From positions 1 through 64,000 of the forward strand of contig NZ_JADKYM010000008.1 in the NCBI RefSeq assembly GCF_015475875.1: 64,000 nt of DNA. Reading direction: 5' to 3'. Position numbers and translations under genes: made by a program. The notes below the pieces were generated by a model. That model searched no databases. It saw only the letters and a program-made list of their open reading frames with translations, and was not told the origin of the DNA. Below, one piece after another: positions 35,510 through 43,143 of the stretch. Each line of letters starts with the position of its first letter. Within the stretch, counting starts at the first letter, position 1. The stretch comes from Sphingopyxis solisilvae. Its GTDB lineage: Bacteria; Pseudomonadota; Alphaproteobacteria; Sphingomonadales; Sphingomonadaceae.

Positions 35510-36256
35510 ATGGCCGAACGCCGCCTTTTTGAGGACATCGCAGACGAAATCCGACGTCTGATTCTGGATGGGAGCTATCCCCCCGGGACGCGCCTGCCCG
35601 GAGAACGCGAATTGTCGGAGCGGTTCGAGGTCAGTCGCGTGACGATCCGCGAGGCCGAGATTGCGCTGCAGGCGACGGGGTGGATTCACATCCGGACCGG
35701 CGCAGGCGCCTATGTCGAAGCTGTGCTGCCCGGAGACAATGCGATCCTGCCAAAGGTCAGCGCCTTCGAACTGACCGAGGCACGTTCGCTGTTTGAAGCC
35801 GAGGCTGCGGCGCTCGCAGCGCCGACGATCTCTAGCGAAACTATTGAAAAACTTGACGAACTGCTTGTTGCCATGGCCGACGACAGCAAGAGCGAGGACG
35901 AGATCAGCGCGATTGATCGCGAGTTCCATATGACGATCGCCGCAGCGTCGAGCAACAAGGCGATCATCCATGTGATCGAAAGTCTGTGGCGGATGCGCAT
36001 GGAATTGCCCGAAGTTCGGAGCAGCCATTCGCTTGTCTGCCGCAAGGATGGTGCGGCGCGCCAGGCCGAACATGCCGATGTCGTCGCAGCGCTGCGCAAG
36101 CGCGACGCAGCGGGGGCGCGGCTGGCCATGCGGCGTCATTTCAACCGCCTAATCGAATCGATGCTGGACGAGACGGAAGAGCGCGCGATGGTCGAGCTGC
36201 GCCGCCAGTCCGCGGAAAGCCGCCAGCGTTATCTTTTGAGCGCCAAGCTCGCCTGA
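35510..36256 (+). CDS. FadR-subfamily GntR transcriptional regulator
   Basis: The 248-residue regulator has an N-terminal winged helix (about residues 1-70: DIADEIRRLILDGSYPPGTR, PGERELSERFEVSRVTIREA) and an all-helical FCD effector domain (about 90-230), with metal/ligand histidines in DREFHMTIA and RRHFNRL. FadR-type regulators in uronate operons sense KDG or related sugar acids and release their operators. The ATG has GGGGAGA upstream. It is translationally coupled to the hydratase gene (TGATG). Confidence 0.9.
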   Translation: MAERRLFEDIADEIRRLILDGSYPPGTRLPGERELSERFEVSRVTIREAEIALQATGWIHIRTGAGAYVEAVLPGDNAILPKVSAFELTEARSLFEAEAAALAAPTISSETIEKLDELLVAMADDSKSEDEISAIDREFHMTIAAASSNKAIIHVIESLWRMRMELPEVRSSHSLVCRKDGAARQAEHADVVAALRKRDAAGARLAMRRHFNRLIESMLDETEERAMVELRRQSAESRQRYLLSAKLA

Positions 36257-37038
36257 TGACGCGAGCCCCGGATCCCGTCGCGGTGTTGCTCGCCGCGCGT
36301 CTTTCGGGGCGGGCACTGCCGACTTTTCCCGCGCCGGTCCCGACGACGCTTGCGGACGCTTATGCGATGCAGCGTCAACTCGTTGCCGCGCTCGGGGCAA
36401 CCGTGCTTGGATGGAAGGTGGGGCGAATCCCGCCGGCACTCGTCGATACGCTCGGCACCGACCGGATTGCGGGCCCGGTATTTCGCATCACCGAGCTGAA
36501 CGGGTGCGCGCCGGGCGATGCGCCGGTCTTTGTGGGGGGAGCCGGGGCGATCGAAGCGGAGGTCATGCTGCATCTTCGTGACGTTCCGGACAGGCCAGCG
36601 GTCTGGGATTCCGAAGGCACGGGATGCGTTGACGAAATCCGGGCCGGTTTCGAAATCGCGAGTTCACCGGCGCCCGATGTACACGGCCACGCCCCCTACG
36701 GCATCATTGCAGACATCGGGATCAACAACGGGTTGCTCCTCGGGCCGCGGCTCGATCGCCCCGATTTCGCGGCGATCATGGTGGAAACAAGGGTCGGGGA
36801 AAAGGTCGTTGGAACCGGGAGACCCAATGAGGTGCTCGACGGGCCATGGGGATCGCTGAACTTCCTGATTGACCTCCACCGGCGCGGCTTGATCCGGCTC
36901 GAACCCGGACAATGGATTTCGGCCGGAGCGATCACGGGGGTTCATCCAATAGCCATCGGACAGGTGGCCACCGCGCGTTTTGGTGCTGACGCGCAAATTG
37001 CCTGTACCGCCATAGCGGAGAACGGATTTCGGCCATGA
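36256..37038 (+). CDS. 2-keto-4-pentenoate hydratase / FAH-fold protein
   Basis: The 260-residue protein matches the 2-keto-4-pentenoate hydratase group: AYAMQRQLVAALGATVLGWK near the start, GAIEAEVMLHL with metal-binding acids (about 97-107), FEIASS (about 134) and PWGSLNFLIDLH (about 196). Such enzymes add water to, or cleave, 2-keto acids from aromatic breakdown. Its place between the GntR regulator and KDG kinase, overlapping both, points to a keto-acid of alginate breakdown instead. The true substrate is unknown. Confidence 0.78.
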   Translation: MTRAPDPVAVLLAARLSGRALPTFPAPVPTTLADAYAMQRQLVAALGATVLGWKVGRIPPALVDTLGTDRIAGPVFRITELNGCAPGDAPVFVGGAGAIEAEVMLHLRDVPDRPAVWDSEGTGCVDEIRAGFEIASSPAPDVHGHAPYGIIADIGINNGLLLGPRLDRPDFAAIMVETRVGEKVVGTGRPNEVLDGPWGSLNFLIDLHRRGLIRLEPGQWISAGAITGVHPIAIGQVATARFGADAQIACTAIAENGFRP

Positions 37039-38057
37039 TTGCTCCTCGCGGTGCTATCGCTTGTTTTGGCGAGGTCGTGTTGCGCCTCTCGGTCCCATAT
37101 GGCGAACTGCCGTTGCAGTCGCCGCGGCTTGACGCCTACGTCGGAGGCGCGGAAGCGAATGTCGCTGTCGCGCTCGCTGCTCTGGGTCGCATGACGGCTA
37201 TGATCAGCGCGATTCCCGAAGGCGCGATTGGTGACGGCGTCCTCGCGGAACTTCGTCGCCATGGCGTTGACGTTGCTCGGGTGCAGCGCCGCGCGGGCCG
37301 GATCGGCCTCTATTACCATCTTCCCGACGGGGGCGCGTTGCGTCCGGCTGAGGTAATCTACGATCGCGCCGGTTCTGCCTTTGCGGCGATGACTCCCGAG
37401 AACTGGGATTGGGACGCGCTGCTCGACGGTGTCGGTTGGCTCCATTTGTCAGGCGTTACCCCCGCGCTTGGACCGGAGGGCGCTGCTGCGACGCTCGAAG
37501 CAGCAACCCGCGCGCGGGCGGTCGGCATCGGCGTGTCGTTCGACGGAAACTGGCGAGGCCGCCTATGGGAACGCTGGCAGCCCGATCCGGCGGAGGTTCT
37601 GAAACCCATTGTTGCACAAACAACAGTTTTGTTCGGCAATCATCGCGACGCCGCACTCCTCCTCGGACGCGAATTTTCGGGACAAGGCGAGGATCGTCGA
37701 CGTACGGCCGCGCTGGCGCTGCTCGACACTTTTGGTTCAATTGAGCTTGTGGCGTCGACCGCCCGCGAGATACTTGGTCCCGATGCCCACCGAATGACGG
37801 CGCGGATCGACAGTCGCGATGACGGACGGACCACTGAGCCGATGATGATCTCTCCAATCGTTGACCGTGTCGGAACCGGCGACGCCTTCGCCGCCGGCGT
37901 GCTCGACGGATTGTGGTCGGGCGCCGGTCTTGCCGAGGTCGCGCGTCGCGGACTGGCGCTCGCTGCGCTCAAACACGGCCTCCGCGGGGATTTCGTACCT
38001 CTTTCGCGGGCTGCGCTTGATGGAGCGACAGCGGGACCGAGAGATATAACTCGCTAG
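37035..38057 (+). CDS. kdgK: 2-dehydro-3-deoxygluconokinase (KDG kinase, PfkB family)
   Basis: The 340-residue PfkB-family kinase has the GGAEANVAVALAALG substrate motif (about residues 37-51), the YYHLPDGG segment and the ATP/anion motif DRVGTGDAFAAGVL (about 276-289) with the catalytic Asp. KDG kinase turns 2-keto-3-deoxygluconate into KDPG, which an aldolase (not in the window) splits to pyruvate and glyceraldehyde-3-phosphate. It is coupled to the hydratase by a 4-bp overlap. The stop codon lies directly at the edge of an IS remnant, so the last residues may not be original. Confidence 0.87.
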   Translation: MIAPRGAIACFGEVVLRLSVPYGELPLQSPRLDAYVGGAEANVAVALAALGRMTAMISAIPEGAIGDGVLAELRRHGVDVARVQRRAGRIGLYYHLPDGGALRPAEVIYDRAGSAFAAMTPENWDWDALLDGVGWLHLSGVTPALGPEGAAATLEAATRARAVGIGVSFDGNWRGRLWERWQPDPAEVLKPIVAQTTVLFGNHRDAALLLGREFSGQGEDRRRTAALALLDTFGSIELVASTAREILGPDAHRMTARIDSRDDGRTTEPMMISPIVDRVGTGDAFAAGVLDGLWSGAGLAEVARRGLALAALKHGLRGDFVPLSRAALDGATAGPRDITR

Positions 38058-38340
38058 GGTCAGGACCCATTGATTGAGGGTGTGATCGTGATTCAGGCGG
38101 CCGCGAAGGAGCCCGAATTTGAGCGATCCACTCTGGCTGGCGGACGAGCGGATGGCGCGTCTTCGGCCCTATTTTCCGAAGAGCCATGGAAGTGAGCGCG
38201 TTGATCACAGGCGTGCTTTGAACGGGATCATCTTCGTCAACCGCAATGCGCTGAGGTAGCAAAATGCGCCGAAGGACTATTGCCCGCACAAGACGTTATA
38301 CAATCGCTGAAAGCGGTGGAGCGATAAAGGCATCTTCACT
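38058..38340 (+). pseudogene. IS5-family transposase remnant
   Basis: The left end GGGTCAGGACCC (from about 38057) looks like an IS terminal repeat. From TTG 38119 the frame reads LWLADERMARLRPYFPKSHG and LNGIIFVNRNAL, then a TAG (38257), APKDYCPHKTLYNR, a TGA (38308) and KRWSDKGIF. Both stops fall where IS5 transposases have Trp (RW.DAP and NRWKRW), so each is a single-base change from TGG. The homology stops at about 38340 and the DDE core is gone. Confidence 0.8.
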
Positions 38341-38575
38341 GCATTGGGATTGCTCGATCGGCTGCCGGATAAATGTGCTGGCCAGAACCCGCTGGAGAAT
38401 TGCAAGGTCGACCTGGGCCTTTCCGAAATCGACTTCGAACAGGCACGCGCCAGAGACGCGCAGAGGATGGTGATCGGTGTCTCGTCTTTTGGCGGCACGA
38501 TTGCGGATAACTGGGTCGCGTCGATAGTTGCGGCCATGCAGGCAGGACTCACTATTGCCAGTTGCCGGCGCGCGC
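38341..38575 (+). pseudogene. DUF1611 (DgcN-like) gene fragment
   Basis: Directly after the IS remnant, in the same frame, the DNA reads LDRLPDKCAGQNPLENCKVD, LGLSEIDFEQARA, RMVIGVSSFGGTIADNWVAS and MQAGLTIAS. This matches the central N-terminal part of DUF1611/DgcN proteins (VDLGLP..S..EA...GA..LVIGVAP.GG..P..W). It then runs into unrelated sequence. DgcN-type genes often sit near M19 dipeptidases, so this fragment may be what is left of a D-glutamate/dipeptide gene of the neighbouring locus. Confidence 0.6.
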
Positions 38576-38958
38576 CCGGCTCAGCGTGTCGGCTCATTTT
38601 CGACGGGGGAAATAATCAGTTCGCCGTACTACTCGAACGGCCTATCGAAATTCACAATTTATCCCAAAAATACTCGCTGCAGCTCCCCAAAATCCCGAAC
38701 CAGACACGGGTATATTGTCGGATAAGTGCCAATAAAGGCATAATATTCAATGTGATAAAAAATCTTCAAGCGACCTGCCGCCCCAGCCAGCCGGTGTCCT
38801 GCCGCCACTATCATGCGGCGATGCCCGCCTGTCCGCTGGGCAAGTCAAGCCCGCGACGGTACCTTTGACGCCCTTGCCGCAGCATCCCGATTTCCTTGCC
38901 GGCCGTTCCCGCGCGCCAGGGACCACGCACGGGAACGGCGGCTGGCGGCGATCGGCCG
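38576..38958. other. AT-richer intergenic region, no gene recognised
   Basis: About 380 bases between the DUF1611 fragment and the convergent TPR gene. The middle (about 38600-38770) is clearly richer in A+T than the surroundings, which suggests insertion or decay. No start with a ribosome site, no RNA gene and no complete repeat was found. Confidence 0.35.
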
Positions 38959-39951
38959 TCAGGGCTTCTCGCCGGGAAACAGCAGCAGCCAGTCGGCCTC
39001 CGCCTGGATGCGCGCGAAAAAGCTCCAGCTGTCGACGTTGATCGACCGCTGGAGCCAAGGTTTCGCCTTTTCGGCCTCGCCCATCAGGATGTAATAGTTG
39101 GCGAGGCTGTAGGCGGTCGATGCGGCGACGCCGTCGGCGGTCGCAAAGGCGCGGCCGGTGTCTTCGGCGCTGAAGAAGGATTTGGGCGAGCGGTTCCCCT
39201 TGAACAGCTGGATGCCGTCGAAATAGGTGTCCGGGCTGCCGTTGGGCTGGACCTCGAACAGCGTCAGGTCGTAATCGTCCAGCACCTTCTGCGCCGCGCG
39301 CAGATTGCCGCCGCGCGCAAGCGACAGATATTCCCAATAGCTGTTCGCGGTGCGCGCCTCGACATCATGGTTGAACGCGGCGGATTCGGCCGACTTGGCG
39401 AACCATTTGGCGGCATTGTCATAGTCGTGCTTGGCGAAATAGGCCTGACCGAGGTGATAATAGAGATAATATTGCACCACGTCGGGCGAGCCGGGGAAAT
39501 AGTCGGGGCCGGGCTTTTCGCGTTCGAGCGGCTTGCCCTCGTAAAGCTTCGCGGCCTTCAGCCCGACATCGATCGATTTGTCGAACTGGCGCAGCGAGAA
39601 ATGGCGGTGCGCGAGGTGGCGCATCAGCTTGCCCGAATTGGGAAAGCGTTTGAGCGCGGCTTCGTAAACCGCCGCCGATTCCTTGGAATAGCCCTGATAG
39701 AAGAGGATGCGACCGTACCAGGTCGCGGTATCGACGGTCATGCTGCTTTCATAGGCGGCCTTGGCGTCGCGCGCCGCGCGCTCGAGCAGCGCAACGTCGG
39801 CCACCCCGACGTTGCGGGCGGGGGTGGTCACCATCGGCTGGCCGAGCAGCGAGGTGCCCTGGAAGCTGCCCTCTTGCGCGGCGGCCAGCGTCGGCGTTGC
39901 CAGCATCAGCAGGCTGGCCGACGCGAGCAGTTTCAGGGTGCGGGGGATCAT
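38959..39951 (-). CDS. Exported TPR-repeat protein (paralogue A)
   Basis: The 330-residue protein has a signal peptide (about residues 1-25) followed by tetratricopeptide-like helical hairpins (about 60-320: ATWYGRILFYQGYSKESAAV, VVQYYLYYHLGQAYFAKHDY, NAAKWFAKSAESAAF). Early in the mature chain is GTSLLGQPM, which recurs as TSLIGTPL in the TPR protein at 47565. The ATG at 39951 follows AAGGAG. It is the last gene of the minus-strand run amidohydrolase - ALDH7 - TPR. TPR domains bind proteins or peptides; the partner is unknown. Confidence 0.75.
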   Translation of the reverse strand: MIPRTLKLLASASLLMLATPTLAAAQEGSFQGTSLLGQPMVTTPARNVGVADVALLERAARDAKAAYESSMTVDTATWYGRILFYQGYSKESAAVYEAALKRFPNSGKLMRHLAHRHFSLRQFDKSIDVGLKAAKLYEGKPLEREKPGPDYFPGSPDVVQYYLYYHLGQAYFAKHDYDNAAKWFAKSAESAAFNHDVEARTANSYWEYLSLARGGNLRAAQKVLDDYDLTLFEVQPNGSPDTYFDGIQLFKGNRSPKSFFSAEDTGRAFATADGVAASTAYSLANYYILMGEAEKAKPWLQRSINVDSWSFFARIQAEADWLLLFPGEKP

Positions 39952-39988
39952 ATTCACTCTCCTTGGACTTGTTTCTTGTGCGTCTGTT

Positions 39989-41608
39989 TCACGGATCGAT
40001 GTCGAGGTCGAACTTCACGCCCTGCGCCAGCGGCAGCGATGCCGAATAATTCACCGTCGCGGTGGCGCGGCGCATGTAATTTTTCCAGCTGTCCGAGCCC
40101 GACACGCGGCCGCCGCCGGTGACCTTTTCGCCGCCGAAGGCGCCGCCGATTTCGGCGCCGCTGGTGCCGATGTTGACGTTGACGATGCCGCAGTCGCTGC
40201 CCTGCGCCGACTGGAAGCGCTCGGCCTCGCGGACGTCGCTGGTAAAGATGCTCGACGACAGGCCTTGCGACACGCCGTTCTGCAGCGCGATCGCTTCGTC
40301 GAGCGTGTCATAGCCCATGACATAGAGGATCGGAGCAAAGGTTTCTTCGCGCACGATGTCGCTTTGCTGCGGCATTTCGACGATCGCCGGGCGGACATAA
40401 TAGCCGTCGGCGACGCCCGCGAGATCGATGCGCTCGCCGCCATGGACGATCCCGCCCTCGCGCCGCGCCTGTTCGAGCGCGCGCTGCATGCCGTCGAACG
40501 CCATCCGGTCGATGAGCGGTCCGACATGCGTGGCGTCGTCGAGCGGCGAGCCGATACGCAGCGTTGCGAAGGTCGCGATCAGCCGCTGAACGAACGCCTC
40601 GCGGATGCTGTTGTGGACGATCAGGCGGCGCAGCGTTGTGCAGCGCTGGCCGCAGGTGCCGGTCGCCGCGAACACCGCGCCACGCAGCGCGAGGTCGAGG
40701 TCGGCGCTGGGCGCGATGATCGCGGCATTGTTGCCGCCGAGTTCGAGGACCGAGCGGCCGAAGCGCCCGGCGACGCGCACTGCGACATCCTGTCCCATTC
40801 GCACGCTGCCCGTCGCGCTGACGATCGCGACGTCGGGGTGGTCGGCGATCGCGGTGCCGCAGCGCGCGTCGCCGACGACGACCTGGATCAAATTGGCGGG
40901 TGCCAGATCATATTCGTCGGCGGCCTTTGCCAGCAATCCGGCAAAGGCGAGCGCGGTGAGCGGGGTTTTCTCGGACGGTTTCCAAATTGCGCTGTCGCCG
41001 CACACCAGCGCGACGGTCGTCCCCCATGCCCACACCGCGGCGGGGAAGTTGAACGCCGAGATCAGCCCGAGCACCCCCATCGGGTGCCAATATTCGGTCA
41101 GCCGGTGTTCGGGGCGCTCCGATGCGATGGTCAGCCCGAACAGCTGGCGCGACAGTCCGACGGCATATTCGCAGATGTCGATGACTTCCTGCACTTCGCC
41201 GCGCGCTTCGGTCAGGATCTTGCCGTTCTCGATCGACAGCAGCAGCGACAGCGCCTCCTTATGCTCGCGCACCAGTGCGCCATAGCGGCGGATCAATTCG
41301 CCGCGATGCGGGGCGGGAACCTGGCTCCACGCGGCAAAGGCGGTGCGGGCGTTGGCGACCATCGCGTGCACATCGGCGGGGGTGTCGGTGCGCAGCACCG
41401 CGAGTTCGGACCCGTCGATCGGCGAAAAGACGGGCAGATCCGACCCGCGGCGGTCGTCGATCGACAGGCCGAGCTGATCGAAGGTGGCGGCCGCCTGCGT
41501 CGCCAGCGGGGAGTTCGCGTGCCGGGTCGACGGAATTTTCGTAATATTTTCAGGAGCGTTCATAAGTTTCTTTTCTGCCATGGATTCGGTGGTTTGTGGG
41601 TATTGCAT
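39989..41608 (-). CDS. ALDH7-family aldehyde dehydrogenase (alpha-aminoadipic semialdehyde type)
   Basis: The 539-residue NAD-dependent aldehyde dehydrogenase has FNFPAAVWAWGTTVALVCGD, the glutamate motif LELGGNNAAI, the catalytic Cys in TGTCGQRCTTLRRL and the C-terminal GGRVSGSDSWKNYMRRATAT, which is diagnostic for ALDH7. That group oxidises alpha-aminoadipate semialdehyde in lysine breakdown. It starts 3 bp after the amidohydrolase stop; ATGs at 41581 and 41563 are alternative starts. With a Lys/Arg-releasing amidohydrolase upstream, lysine from peptides is a sensible substrate source. Confidence 0.87.
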   Translation of the reverse strand: MQYPQTTESMAEKKLMNAPENITKIPSTRHANSPLATQAAATFDQLGLSIDDRRGSDLPVFSPIDGSELAVLRTDTPADVHAMVANARTAFAAWSQVPAPHRGELIRRYGALVREHKEALSLLLSIENGKILTEARGEVQEVIDICEYAVGLSRQLFGLTIASERPEHRLTEYWHPMGVLGLISAFNFPAAVWAWGTTVALVCGDSAIWKPSEKTPLTALAFAGLLAKAADEYDLAPANLIQVVVGDARCGTAIADHPDVAIVSATGSVRMGQDVAVRVAGRFGRSVLELGGNNAAIIAPSADLDLALRGAVFAATGTCGQRCTTLRRLIVHNSIREAFVQRLIATFATLRIGSPLDDATHVGPLIDRMAFDGMQRALEQARREGGIVHGGERIDLAGVADGYYVRPAIVEMPQQSDIVREETFAPILYVMGYDTLDEAIALQNGVSQGLSSSIFTSDVREAERFQSAQGSDCGIVNVNIGTSGAEIGGAFGGEKVTGGGRVSGSDSWKNYMRRATATVNYSASLPLAQGVKFDLDIDP

Positions 41609-41611
41609 TGG

Positions 41612-42964
41612 TCAGTCGTCATCCCGCGCGACGATCTGGCCGTCCTTGATGACGAGAGCGACCTTCTCCAGCACGGTGACGTCGCGATAGGGATCGCCCG
41701 CGACCGCAATCATGTCGGCATATTTGCCCGGTGCGATCGTGCCGATATTATCGGACTGGCCGAGCAGTATTGCGGCGTCTACGGTCGCCGAGCGGAGCGC
41801 CGCCATCGGGGTCATCGGCCCCTGTTCGACCATCTTGCGAAACTGCCGCGCGTTTTCGCCGTGCGGCGAAACCCCCGCGTCGGTACCGAAGGCGATGTTG
41901 ACCTTATAGCGAACGGCAAGGCGGATATTGTCGCCCGACACCTTGCGCGCCTCGGCCATCTTGGCCGCCACCGCGGGGGTGATGCGCGCGGTGTCGGCGG
42001 CGTTGTGCGAATCGAGCAGGCCGAGCGTCGGCACCAGCCAGGTGCCGCGTGCGGCCATCATTTTTGCGGTGTCGGCGTCGAGCCAGGTGCCATGTTCGAT
42101 CGAATCGACCCCGGCGCGCACCGACGCGGTGACCCCCTGCGCGCCATGCGCATGCGCCGCGACCTTCAGCCCCAGACCGTGCGCGGTAGAGACGATCGCG
42201 TTCAGTTCCTCGTCGCTCAGATGCTGGCCCAGCCCCCGCGCCTGCTGCGACATTATGCCTCCGGTCGAGGTGATCTTGATCAGGTCGGCGCCATATTTCG
42301 CCGCCTCCCGCACCCGCAGCGCGCATTCGACCGCGCCGGTGCAGGCGCCGGTATAGTCATAGGGAAACAGCGCCTCGGTTGTCTTGCGGTTAAGCCCCGA
42401 CATGTCGCCATGGCCGCCGACAATCGACAAGGACGTCCCGGACAGGAAAATGCGCGGGCCGACCACGATGCCGTCGTTGATCGCATCGCGCAGCGCATGG
42501 ATCGCATAACCGTCCGACCCGACATCGCGGACCGTCGTGAAGCCTGCTTCCAAGGTCTTTTTCGCATTGGAAAAGGAAAAGAGCGCGACGTCTTCGGGCG
42601 TATCGATCGCCGCCGACCATAGCGGTGTCGCGGGCGAGAAGCTGAAATGGACGTGGGTATCGATCAGGCCGGGCAGCACCGTGCGGTCCTTGAGGTCGAT
42701 CACCCGTGCGTCGCCGTCGTCGACATAGCCCGGCAGGATCTGAGCGATCCGCTCGTTGCGCACCACGATCGTCGTTGGGCCGAGTGGGCGCTCGCCGGGC
42801 ACCGCGATCACCGATCCCGCATGGATAACAAGATCTTGCGCGGCGGGGTCCGGCTGGGCCGCTCCCGCGGCGCCCGCCATCAGCGTGGCCAATGCCGATA
42901 CTGACAACGCGCCGAGGCGACGGCGCGACAGGACACGCGTGGACGGGTTGGCGATGTCGGTCAC
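41612..42964 (-). CDS. Exported metal-dependent amidohydrolase, Xaa-Arg/Lys dipeptidase type
   Basis: The 450-residue amidohydrolase has a Tat-like signal (STRVLSRRRLGALSVSALAT) and the binuclear-metal motifs DTHVHFSF (HxH), KITSTGG with the bridging Lys, VAAHAHG and SIEHGTW with His ligands, and FGTDAGVSPHG with Asp. It fits the imidazolonepropionase-like group whose Caulobacter member (Cc2672, as I recall) hydrolyses dipeptides with C-terminal Arg or Lys. The GTG at 42964 is chosen because GGGGAG lies 9 bp upstream; the ATG at 43024 has no ribosome site and puts 20 residues before the signal. It is divergent from the TonB receptor. Confidence 0.82.
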   Translation of the reverse strand: MTDIANPSTRVLSRRRLGALSVSALATLMAGAAGAAQPDPAAQDLVIHAGSVIAVPGERPLGPTTIVVRNERIAQILPGYVDDGDARVIDLKDRTVLPGLIDTHVHFSFSPATPLWSAAIDTPEDVALFSFSNAKKTLEAGFTTVRDVGSDGYAIHALRDAINDGIVVGPRIFLSGTSLSIVGGHGDMSGLNRKTTEALFPYDYTGACTGAVECALRVREAAKYGADLIKITSTGGIMSQQARGLGQHLSDEELNAIVSTAHGLGLKVAAHAHGAQGVTASVRAGVDSIEHGTWLDADTAKMMAARGTWLVPTLGLLDSHNAADTARITPAVAAKMAEARKVSGDNIRLAVRYKVNIAFGTDAGVSPHGENARQFRKMVEQGPMTPMAALRSATVDAAILLGQSDNIGTIAPGKYADMIAVAGDPYRDVTVLEKVALVIKDGQIVARDDD

Positions 42965-43143
42965 GTCTTGAAGCTCCCCGTCGATCGGGCCGGTGCAGAT
43001 CAGCGGCAGCCCTTGAGCTACCACATAGGAATATTTTGCTAGCTAGGCAATAAAATTTATGATAGGAAAAATTTCAAGAATAAGACAAGGCTCGGAAAAT
43101 TGGACGTTTCGGGGTCGATAATGGGTTACCAAGGAGGGAAATA

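Noticed and set aside
39761-42622. 953-codon open frame on the plus strand
   Set aside because: It is antisense to the TPR, ALDH7 and amidohydrolase genes, has low-complexity Arg/Ala/Asp composition and no family motif; long mirror frames are expected from the strong GC3 bias.
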